From contig JAADVB010000143.1 in the NCBI GenBank assembly GCA_023334545.1, positions 1 through 48,268 on the forward strand: 48,268 nucleotides of DNA. Reading direction: 5' to 3'. Position 1 is the first letter of the stretch. Each line of letters starts with the position of its first letter. The translations under genes were made by a program, and so were the position numbers. Source of the DNA: Salisapilia sapeloensis (Eukaryota; Oomycota; Peronosporomycetes; Peronosporales; Salisapiliaceae). Positions 39,324 through 48,268 of this stretch are shown here, piece after piece. The notes under the pieces are model-generated. The model had not been told where the DNA came from and did no database searches. It worked only from the letters and a program-made list of their open reading frames with translations.

Positions 39324-42300
39324 TCATTTCCTTGAAGTCTTGTTGGACTTGGTCGCTCGTCCTTCCACTGCTTCTCGTAGTCTCTTACTTTTGATCGAAG
39401 CATACTTAACCTGATCTTTATAACTGCGAAAGTAGTCCTCCATCCGTGTTTGCACCCCTCTCGAACTCTTCTCCGCCATCTCTTTCTGTTTCTTCACCAC
39501 CGGTTGCAACACCCCGTCACTCTTATCACCATCCCATCCAAACGCCTTCATCGAGTACGTCCTCAAAGCTTCGACATCCGGCAGACTCCATGAAAACCGA
39601 GCATCCGACTTATCTACTTGTGGCTGCTTATAAGCTTTTACCACATGTGTATTCGGAAACTCATCTCCGAGTTCCCACTTGCGTCGAGCCTTCGCATGAC
39701 TCTCTTCAAACTTCTCCCGCAAGCTCTTCTCTCCATCACTCTTCCTCTTCTCTTTCGTTGCTTCCTCTAGCAGATTGAACGACTGGACCCAGTCCTTAAA
39801 ATCCTTCAGACCTTCAACACCAGGGTACGCTGTCACGATCTCCGTCGCGTTTACAATCCCAACGCCTTTGACACCATCCGTATAGTCACTACCAAGCAGC
39901 AAGGCTAAGGCAATGAGCTCCTCACGTCCAAACCCGAGCTCTCGCTCGACATCTTGAGCGTCAAACGCTTCGACAAACTTTTGATGATGAAAAATATTCT
40001 TATACACTTTCTGACCGCCAAAAGGGAACACGTCACTATCATCTGTGATCACGCCGTCGACAAGACCTAGCTCTTCCAACGTCGTGCACTGCGCTTCAGC
40101 TTCCGCCGGACACACGAGGTATGGGACACCAAAGAGTTGGAGGAGATGCATCACGTCCTGTACCATCTCTTCATCAAACCCTTCGACATCTCGTTGCTGT
40201 CGATTACGTAGTTTCTTCAATTCTTCCTGCTGAGCTGCTAAGAGCACGTCGGACTCTGGTTCTGTCGTATCTGTCTGGTAGTGAAGGTATCGACCAGAGG
40301 GTCTTGCAGGAGGATCTGATAAAGATGCTTGGATAGCTTGCTCCAATTGATCATCTTCTTCACGAGAAGACACCTGAGCCTCATCCACTTTCTCTTCCAT
40401 ACCGCCTGCTTCTTCCTCTTCCTCATTCACTTGAGCGGAAGTGGTAGTCGATGTAGATTCCTCGACTGCCTTGGATTTATCCTCTGCAGTGAGATCGACA
40501 GGAGCTGTATCGTTGAATTGTGGTCTGGCAGGAGGGAGTTCAAGTTGCGGCCTGCTACCTGCATGCTGTGCTAGAGCACGACGTACAGCTCCAGCAGCCC
40601 ATTGCGTAAGGTTGGAAGCAGTTGTAATAGCAGAATTTAAAGCTTCTGAACGAAGAGCTTCCAAGTCTTTCTCTCCTTTAGCATCCTCTAGCTCATTCCT
40701 CAAGTTCATATATAATTCATCTTCGCCGTCTTTTGGATTTGTAGTAGTTTCTTCATCCTGCTCTTGTTCCAACTCTTCTTTCGTTTCTTCTCGGGTAGAA
40801 AGATGCTTATCGTCTGAAGTTTCATTTGTAAAGGTTGATCCATGTGTCTTGTTCATGTCTGTATCTACATCTTCCCACTCCACATCATCCTCTTCTTCCG
40901 TTTCTTGTTCTTCGTTTATATCGCTCTTGTCAAACATTGATGCAGGGAATAACGACATGTCTTTATCATCATTTGATACTTCATCCATTCGGAAAGAGAT
41001 AGAAATCGGTGCTGCTTCTTTTTTTACATTCGACTCTTTATCGACAGAAGACGAATGATACGAAGACACTTGATCGTCTTCTGGAACGTCCTGACCAAGA
41101 CGTTTAAGACGAGCTTTTTCAATCGCCAGCATCGGCTCTGGCTTTGCTTCCCATTTACCAAACTCCCATCCTGTTGTCGCTGGAACGTCATTAGACTTCC
41201 ACTGCTCCTTTTCTACCTGTGTAGGAAAGTAGGTAGAGGACGGAGCGTCAGCTTCCTGTACAACTGATTTGCTCTCTGGCTGCTCAAACTTCTCTCCGAT
41301 AGCATGTTGAAAACTACCATCAAACGACAGTTCTCCTATCTTTTTCTTTGGTTTACCCTCAGTCTTATCATCCCACACGACTGGCACCTCCTCTTTCTTT
41401 TCATACTCCTGTGCCTTCTTTTCATACTCCTGTGCCTTCTTTTCAGGCTCCTTTGGTTCTTTTTCATACATAAAGTAACGATCGCTCGTGGAATCAATAC
41501 GCTGTCCACTACTTGCTGTCCGTCCATCTACTCCCTTCGCATCCTCTTGATGTTTCTTGGCTTTTGCTGCACCTATACGTTTATTCAATTTGGTCGTTTT
41601 CAGAAACGATGCGATCTGAGCTCGAGAGTAGTCTTCTGGTGCTCCAGCTAGTGGTATAAATGTCTCTCGAGCTTCCTGACGTCGATCACGTCGAATGCGT
41701 TCAATCATGTCTTTCTGAAGATGCGGTGGCATGGCAAACACGGCATCAAGGTCGATCGTAGACGTAGGTCCATCACCCAATTCAATATCTTCCACCGCCA
41801 TTTCATCTGTGTCAGAAGCAACGAAATCTTCTTCTTGTATTTCTGATGGAGACACATCCGAAGACTCCACAGTTTCTACTGTATTCTCTACATGACTTTT
41901 GTCATTTTCAATCTGTTCTGCCGATGGTACGGGCTCGGATGCTTCTGTATCGTCCACTAATATATAGCCAGGATCGACTGCTGGAGCAGCTTTGCCTCCA
42001 TTACGTTTCATCTGAGCTTGATGCATCTTTATTCGATTTATCAGAATCCGCTGTGCCGTTTGTTTCAAATTGGAAGTCTATTGTCATGAAGAATGAGTAC
42101 ACAAGCACTTGGATTATCCTTTATAATGGCATGTACCTGGTCTTGCTGTCGCTTGCGTCGACGAGCCGTTGTACGCTTCTTGATCTCTGGCGTTTGTCCA
42201 TCAAAGACAAACACTGGCTTGATACCATAGAACAAGAGTTTCGCCACACGATGGAAGGTACCCAAGACATGAGCATTTCGAATCATCTTCCCTTCATCGT

Positions 42301-42430
42301 CTCGCATTGCCTTGACAAACTGTGTCAACCAGATACTAGCATCTACAGCTAGTACTTTTCCTTCTAGCGACTCGATTTCAATCTGACGTCCGACAGGAGC
42401 TAGAAGCATCCATAAGTTCTGAACACCCAT
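39324..42430 (-). CDS. ERCC5: XPG/Rad2-type structure-specific endonuclease
   Basis: Two exons, 42430-42137 and 42077-39324; the 59-bp intron is phase 0, giving 1015 aa. XPG makes the 3' incision in nucleotide excision repair. The N nuclease block (about 1-98) has V-D-A-S-I-W and F-V-F-D-G with catalytic Asp. A long acidic disordered spacer (about 100-690) includes a ubiquitin-interacting-like motif (L-E-Q-A-I-Q-A-S-L) and a short coding repeat. The I block (about 700-830) has [17 protein letters not shown] and the helix-hairpin-helix [13 protein letters not shown] basic tail may be nuclear-targeting. It diverges from the Tudor-like gene across 157 bp (42431-42587), which must hold both promoters. 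Confidence 0.95.
41398..41459 (-). repeat. 21-bp tandem repeat inside XPG spacer
   Basis: Three units of 21 bp (two exact, the third diverged) encode repeated E-K-K-A-Q-E-Y on the minus strand. It is in the spacer, so length change would not touch the nuclease domains. Confidence 0.8.
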
Positions 42431-42587
42431 TGTCTACTAGCACTCGTAGTCGAATAATCGACCTTGTCGTATTTGCATCAAGTTCTTCTGCTTTTCTGCC
42501 AATCGAAAGCTATAAGATTTATTTCATCCAATCCGATGTACTGCTGAAACGGATCTTGAAAAGGTGCACGATCGAGGTATCTCTACC

Positions 42588-44238
42588 ATGGACCTGGTGC
42601 GAGTTGGAGACCGAATTGAGTTTTCCTTTGAACCTTTTGCAAAAGATGATGAGATCTTTTGGATAGCAGGTCAAGTTGTTGAGATAGAAGAAGCAGAAAC
42701 TACAACATGCATCGTTCAAACATCTCCTTTTGAACCTTTACAAAGACTCGACTTCCAGCATATCCCGTTTAAAGTACATATATTGCGTACACATTGATCT
42801 TGTCGCGCTAAAGTTGCTATGGACGACTTATACGCTGTATTAGGTTCTGTATGAAGAAGGTGAACTGCAAGTATTATCGTCCAGAATCGAAGGGATGGAC
42901 GTCGAAGTTGTTAATGATGATGGATATTATGATCAAGCTAAAATCAAACGCGTCGACACGGAAGTGAATTGTGCATTACTAGTTTATGTATCAGGCAAGA
43001 AAGAATGGACAGATATGTCTTTACTCAGCTTTAAATTACTAGTCAGTAATGAACAATGTTCTTCTCGGATTGAACCAAGTGACCGTGCTCGAGATCAAGG
43101 TGCAGCGCTGCAAGGCGAAGACACCCATAGTCCTCTAAGCAAAGCAGATCTTCAAACGCTATCTCAAGGCACAGAAGTCGATTCAGCTCACTCCAAGCTA
43201 CAATATGATCAAGATAAAATGCTTACTAGTAAAATTCCCTTCCTCAAACTGACCAATGTTGGTACTGCCAGCTTACCTAGCCATGGATACTCACTGAACC
43301 AAGCTAGCCTTGACAAATCAAGGGGCTCATGCTCACCAGACAAGAAGCCACAAGATACTGAGAATCGTTTCCCGACAAACTCAGTACGCTTAACAGAAGC
43401 GCTCGTTAGCATTAATGACGTCAAGAGGCAAAACACGACACCTCGTGGTCCTAAAGTCAACCGAATACCACAACTTATTCGTTCACCACCACCTGATTTC
43501 AATTGGTATAGCGAAGGGATGCATGTAGAAGTCTGTAAAGACAATGGTGATTTTATTGAAGGTGCGGTGCTTTGTCAGGCGATTACAGATTCCATTGTAC
43601 ATCTCTACAACGAAGAGCATCAATTCTTCGAACTATATGTTGGTTCACAGCTATTAAAAGTAATTGTTCATGGTATGAATACGTTGACGATGATTCCTGC
43701 AGACCAAGAAGTCGAGGTGTATTCTCCAATGAAAGGAATGTTTCGACCAGGAGTTCTCATTAAAAAAGTACTACGAGGCACCTTGGCCCCCGTGAAATTT
43801 AATGACAATTGCGTAGAGTGGTTTGACTTGTCTTGTCAAACATTTAAACTCATTTTTAAAGCTGCTAGTAATACTAGCAGAACACAGCAACAGGACATAA
43901 CAGCAAAGCTAAACGCTGAATCAAGGCCAAATGCACATAAGAGTTCAAAGTCCGCGTCTTTTAACTTGAACGGTATATCTCCAGTACCAATAGATACCAC
44001 CGTGGATGCAGAAGCTAGTGTCCTAAGGCCGATAGCACACACAGTACAGAATCAAACGCTTTCCAATTCGAATGCACACGCAAACCGTATTGAAACTAGT
44101 GGTGACGTCCATGCAATTCTGAGGAGCATCATCCGAACGATAGAACTACAACAGGAGAGGGCAATTCGATATAAGGATCAATATCCAGTCGGTGCACTAG
44201 AAGCTGTCCGTATTTCTGGTAATCGCTCCTCTATCTGA
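42588..44238 (+). CDS. Tudor/Agenet-like repeat protein
   Basis: Two exons, 42588-42773 and 42844-44238; the 70-bp intron is phase 0, giving 526 aa. Four small beta-barrel-like modules can be read. One is at 1-50 (V-G-D-R-I-E-F-S-F) and one near 75-130 (M-D-V-E-V-V-N-D-D-G-Y-Y-D-Q-A-K-I). Two adjacent ones are near 280-390 (G-M-H-V-E-V-C-K-D-N-G and Q-E-V-E-V-Y-S-P). Disordered linkers separate them. Tudor-like folds often bind methylated histone or protein tails, but these modules are diverged and ligand aromatic residues cannot be assigned safely. Chromatin or RNP reader is a guess. The short upstream frame from GTG 42564 was not used. Confidence 0.65.
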
Positions 44239-44351
44239 AGAGCATGCTACTCGCGCTGATTCGATAAAATTCTACAATCTTTCTTCCAATTGGTGTAAAT
44301 TCGATGACAACATAACTTGACAGCAAAAATCCTTTTGGTGGAAGAAGGAAG

Positions 44352-45376
44352 ATGACAGCAGGAAAAAGCCAATTGCTGCGTGGGAAAAAGGCTTTGGTTG
44401 TGGGCTTACTCAATAAGCACTCTATTGCTGCTCAAATTACCAATGCACTTGTGAAAAATGGTGCAGAAGTCGTGGTGTCGTCTAGTAAGGAGCTGAAACC
44501 AGGTCAAGCTCATCAAATGTGTGGTTTGGTCGATAATGTGGATGCTTTACACGCAGCAACATGCGACGTCGAAAGTGATGCAAGCATTGAACATTTAATG
44601 GAAACTTTTGGCAGTATTACGAATGGAAAGTTGGACATTCTCGTCCATTCTGTTGCTTTTGCCCCTCGACCTACGTTTCGCAATGACGGTTTCCTCAATG
44701 CTTCCAGAGACGACTGGAATCAAGCAATGAATGTCAGTGCTTACTCGCTCATCGCTTTAACAAGAGCTGCACTTCCACTACTACAGAATACACCTCAGGA
44801 ACAAGAGGAGAAGACGAAAAGTATTATGGCACTAACGTATGCTGGATCAACAAAGGTTCTTACTCATTTTCATACGCATTTTCTGCTTGTTTCATATCTA
44901 TATGTTAGATCATGCCTGGATACAATGTTATGGGGCCTGCAAAGGCAGCATTGGAAGCAACTTCTCGACAGCTTGCTTATGACCTCGGACCGAAAGGAAT
45001 TCGTGTTAATTGTTTGAGTCCTGGGCCCATGAATACAGTGTCTGCTCGTGGTGTTCCTGGCATATCGGTAGCTTATCAATTTATGAACGCCAAATCTAGT
45101 GCAAACCAGTTTCTAAAGCTCCTTTTTACATTAGCAAATGCGGAAGTTTGCGGAGCAGAACACCCCATTGCGTCGAAATTCATCCGGTGAGGACATTGGA
45201 AATTTAGCAGCATTTCTCGCTAGCGACATGTCGAGCTCCATCACAGGACAAACATTATACGGTAGTACCCTTTTTATGGCCTGTACTCTTTAGTCTATCT
45301 AACTAACATGTCTGGAACAGTGGATGGTGGACTGAGCTCGTTGCTTCCTTTTCAAAGCACAGGCTCTACAGAATGA
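44352..45376 (+). CDS. fabI: FabI-type enoyl-ACP reductase (NADH)
   Basis: Four exons: 44352-44855, 44909-45067, 45135-45261 and 45321-45376. Introns are 53, 67 and 59 bp with consistent phases, giving 281 aa. Reduces trans-2-enoyl-ACP in type II fatty acid synthesis. SDR-type features of FabI are the V-V-G-L-L-N-K-H-S-I-A nucleotide site, H-S-V-A-F-A-P, T-Y-A-G with the outer Tyr, and the catalytic Y-N-V-M-G-P-A-K (Tyr-x6-Lys). The end is G-Q-T-L-Y-V-D-G-G. Length is normal for FabI. The protein begins almost directly at the Rossmann fold, with no visible transit peptide. The first intron donor is GTTCTT, weaker than the others. Confidence 0.88.
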
Positions 45377-45501
45377 AAGAGAACTTACCATAGCTAACGT
45401 GAAAGAAACATGTATTGACGGTGAAACGCTTATTTGGTCTCAGTTTTGTCCACATCCTCGCATTCATGCGGCAAACTGGTGTCTTCTGTCTTTAATTATC
45501 T

Positions 45502-46522
45502 TCAGCATCCTTCGCTACCGGCAAATTGGTCGAGTCTTCGCAGTAAAGGTGTGCCATTTCTGTGATCGCATGGACGCTTACTCTCCAATACAAGTGCTGG
45601 AGTGCGGAGTGCAAATGAGGGATACAGTGGCATTTCCATGCTCACAATGCAAGGACAAAGTGAAATTTGTGGGGGATAAACTGGACAATAGGACGGAAAC
45701 ACAGGGGCAATTGGGTAAAAAACACCCTTCGTGCCACCATGTATGAATCCATGTTCGTATGATGTGTCCTTTTGTCGAGTAGGAGACGGAGTAGGTGTAT
45801 CCTCTCTATCTTCCTCTGTTGATCCACTTTGACTTCCAGTAGTAATTGGCACGCAGTGCTCTAAAATTTTGACATAAAAAACCATGATGATAGCTGAGGG
45901 TACTACACGTAAACGTACTATAGGCAAGCCACTTTGGTTCGTCCAGCACTAACCAGTAGAAAGTAAGGATGCATGATCCATGACAGCTATCATACTTTAT
46001 CGGGACCCGAACGACGTCATTGCCGCCATACGTCTGTACACAGTTTCTAGCATCAACCACTCGCACGTCGTCAATCCAGACTTCACATGGTCCCTATCGA
46101 ATGTATCGTTTAGCAATTCTTTACAACATTTACAGATCATATCATGTAGGTCGTACATAGTGGTTTCTTTGCTGCCACCCATCATCACTCTCGAGACGTA
46201 ATTCATTGGCATTATCAACGTTTATAGGCGAGAAATCGATTCTTGTCGTACTGCAAGAGGGGACAAACGCGTCCACGATTTGACGCAAAGACTGGTACCC
46301 AGCTTGACGAAAGTGAGATTGAAAGCAGCGATTGTTGTCACTGCCTTTGCTATCCCAGACACCAGGCTGAAATGCCGGAAGAGTACTACCTCGGATGACC
46401 GCATTGGGAGCATATGCGGCCTTTTCATCCGCATATTGTGCACGTGGAAACTCAATCCGAATCCCACAGTTAACGCGATGGATAAGAAATGACAGCAAGA
46501 TCATAATAATCTTCATGTCCAT
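45502..46522 (-). CDS. AA17-like secreted protein lacking the N-terminal His
   Basis: Three exons in transcription order: 46522-46157, 46093-45919 and 45860-45502. Introns are 63 and 58 bp, giving 299 aa. It is a paralogue of the AA17 gene just upstream, sharing the G-P-C-E-V-W-I-D-D block, F-Y-W-L and the H-C-V-P-I near the end of the domain. A signal peptide-like start is present, but at the position of the copper-ligating first residue the alignment shows Cys (N-C-G-I-R) instead of His-Gly. The second likely ligand, His before G-P-C-E-V-W, is kept. The gene has one intron more than its neighbour and a long C-terminal extension rich in Pro and Cys. It is probably not a working monooxygenase; a binding or other role is possible. 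Confidence 0.72.
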
Positions 46523-46678
46523 GATTTTGTCGCTATGTAAAAGTACTTTATCAAGAAGTTTAGAGTTCTGGAGAAATAAAGCATCAAAGCAAAAGATTAA
46601 ACACAAGGCAACAAACTCAAATGTTATCCATTCATGTTAATGACTAAAGTTGCTTTGTTGTCATAACGTACAAACAAG

Positions 46679-47467
46679 TTACGCTTCATGTGTGTTGGCT
46701 TTGAGGCGACGTTTCGGCTGGCAGTTGGCGTGTGTGGGCTCCATGACTGGAGTTGTTTCCTCCGGAGATGGCGTGTTGTCAGTTGTAGTCTCAAAGTCCA
46801 TCGCATCATCCTGAGCGGCATGATCTCCGTTTCCGTTGACAATCGGAACACAGTTTTCTATGAATATGCACATGGGTTAGTACTCGTAACTACGTTACAA
46901 TAAGTGCACGGAAGACTTACTGTAGACTTGCCAATTGGCCTCGTGCAACGCAAGCCAGTAGAACTTTAGTTCACATTGTCCTGAGCATACCGAGTAGTCG
47001 ACTGGGATAGTAGCCGGGAACCCAGCGTACGCTGTCCGGCAGTCGTCATTTTGCGCCACCCTGGTATCGTCGATCCAGACTTCACATGGCCCTGAGTGAG
47101 AAGTGATGAAACCAGTTCTCTCTTGATCGTTTTGCCATGTCATGGTCGACATACCACTGACATCCACGGGCATACTGGTGTCCACTGTGTGACCACATCC
47201 TGGGACGACCGAGTCAATCAATGCTCGAAGAGAGTCATACTTGCAGCCCGTGAAAGCTTGAGCAAAATTCGCTTGATTATTTTCCGGAGAGCCATCGAAC
47301 TTAAGGCCAGCAAAAGAAGGGTCGATAGATGCGTCAACCGTCGTAATGAAGCTGGTGTCAATATGATTGTTGACAAAGGTTGCCAATGGGCTTGACACAT
47401 ATCCATGTCCATCCACGAGGTTGGCACCAAGGCCCGCAATTGTGATGAGGGATGTGTAGACTTTCAT
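46679..47467 (-). CDS. AA17-type secreted lytic polysaccharide monooxygenase
   Basis: Two exons, 47467-46921 and 46857-46679; the 63-bp intron is in the conserved W-Q-V-Y/K-N-C-V-P-I junction, giving 241 aa. AA17 enzymes are copper monooxygenases of plant-pathogenic oomycetes that act on pectin. The signal peptide (1-20) is followed exactly by His21 (H-G-Y-V-S-S), the expected mature N-terminal ligand of the histidine brace. His124 in S-H-S-G-P-C-E-V-W is the probable second. Cysteines (C75, C91, C128, C143, C161, C165) support disulfides. After the domain a short Thr/Pro/Glu-rich tail ends in a basic C-Q-P-K-R-R-L motif. It sits in a same-strand series with the neighbours on both sides. The specific copper ligands are inferred from family pattern. 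Confidence 0.88.
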
Positions 47468-48064
47468 TTGAGTTGGCTGGTGTTCTTGCTTGGTGGTTAA
47501 GTTGATTAATGAAGAGAAATGGAAGCTTACTTGTCCAGATTTTATGCATCATGATGTGCATCTTCCCTCGAGGATGACCAAAGCTGGTCGCAGTCGAATG
47601 CGTCTAGTTCATAGCTTCTAAACCACCGAATGACGTGCCTATCCCATGATCAGACAAGATCCAAGGGACTATGATAGCATACATCCGCCAAAGCACTTCG
47701 ACATGTGTACTCGATGACCAGACGGACAAGAATAACTGTTTCAGATCAGGCAGTCTGGTACATCTTACTGGTCGATTCGTACAGGACCTGACGAACATTG
47801 CTAACATAGGCTAGAGAGAGTATTGGGAGAGACATCCACCAGATCAATAGAATGGAAACTTCGATCGGAATACACAAGCCCATGCGTTGAAAAAACGAAT
47901 TGAATTTCTTTCTCGTTACAACTTGGATTGAAGCAAAAGGTGTGCTCAATGGAGCTCCGCAATAAGAGAAAAAAGCGAAAAAGGGAATCGATCAAAAAGT
48001 TCCTGCTACACATCACACATTCAGGTCGCGCATGCACATTGAACCATCAATTGCAATGTGACAC
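47468..48064. other. intergenic, promoter of the AA17 gene
   Basis: No gene seen; the upstream region of the AA17-type gene and the 3' end of the cut gene at the window edge. Confidence 0.5.
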
Positions 48065-48268
48065 CTAGGCGCGAAGGCGACGGGTCTTCGCGGCGCAACC
48101 GGTGACCGGGGCCTCGGCCTGGCCGTCATTGCCAGCGGGCGGAGCCTCGTATTGGTCTTCACCGGTAGTCGGTGGCATTTCGTAGTCACCTCCGATGTTG
48201 CCACCGTTCTGACCTTGGTTCTGGCCTTGGTTGCCACCGTTCTGGCCTTGGTTCTGGTCCTGGTTGCC
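48065..48268 (-). CDS. 3' end of a secreted Gln/Asn/Gly-rich protein (cut by edge)
   Basis: The frame is open from the window edge to TAG at 48067-48065, 67 codons. The peptide has short N-Q-G-Q-N-G-G repeats, then a Pro/Glu-rich part, and ends T-G-C-A-A-K-T-R-R-L-R-A. The terminal basic C-x3-(T/K)-R-R-L motif matches the end of the AA17-type protein at 46679. So this is probably the tail of a third AA17 family member, although only the tail is visible. Its codon use is GC-rich, as in highly expressed genes. No start is in the window. Confidence 0.6.
   Translation of the reverse strand, partial: GNQDQNQGQNGGNQGQNQGQNGGNIGGDYEMPPTTGEDQYEAPPAGNDGQAEAPVTGCAAKTRRLRA

Overview
The window looks like a gene-dense piece of an oomycete (water mould, Stramenopila) nuclear genome. 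The evidence is: short introns (50-72 bp by my splicing) with GT..AG ends in most genes; two complete secreted proteins resembling the oomycete AA17 pectin-active LPMO family, plus a partial one at the edge; receptor-like TKL kinases, one with an elicitin-like cysteine array; flagellar genes such as a radial-spoke RSPH14-like gene, which imply zoospores; and intergenic gaps often below 150 bp. I cannot name the species. All spliced models were derived by eye from splice signals, phase and protein-family continuity.

Left part (1-14.8 kb), the looser, accessory-like region: a GH47 alpha-mannosidase; a two-exon transmembrane receptor-like TKL kinase with six ectodomain cysteines spaced much like an elicitin; on the opposite strand a kinase-less LRR receptor-like protein and its decayed tandem copy (nonsense codon, 1-nt frameshift, loss of the LRR exon); about 2 kb of non-genic sequence; and a two-exon multi-spanning membrane protein. 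A diverged non-coding repeat flanks this block.

Middle (14.8-32 kb), compact housekeeping: a disordered acidic protein; a six-exon Derlin (ERAD) divergent from a seven-exon ZSWIM2-type SWIM/RING/ZZ/RING ubiquitin ligase; a polytopic class-3 (DAG-lipase-like) lipase; an FtsJ/RlmM-like RNA methyltransferase; a bubblegum-type acyl-CoA synthetase; glucose-6-phosphate isomerase divergent from a ZNRD2/p27-autoantigen-like zinc protein; an RCC1-repeat protein; and RSPH14.

Right part (32-48.3 kb): a possible small ORF; a six-exon LRR + IQ + WW + B-box-like fusion protein of about 1237 aa; U2AF large subunit with an upstream ORF sharing ATGA with its start; an XPG/Rad2 repair nuclease divergent from a Tudor-like repeat protein; a four-exon FabI-type enoyl-ACP reductase with no visible transit peptide; and a same-strand run of AA17-like secreted proteins. 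One of these has its N-terminal copper-brace histidine replaced by cysteine. The last is cut by the window edge.

The most unusual items are the elicitin-like receptor kinase, the paired kinase-less receptors, the brace-less AA17 paralogue, the LRR-IQ-WW-B-box fusion, and a 19-bp palindrome (14331-14349) that places two oomycete Inr-like TCATTCC motifs back to back.
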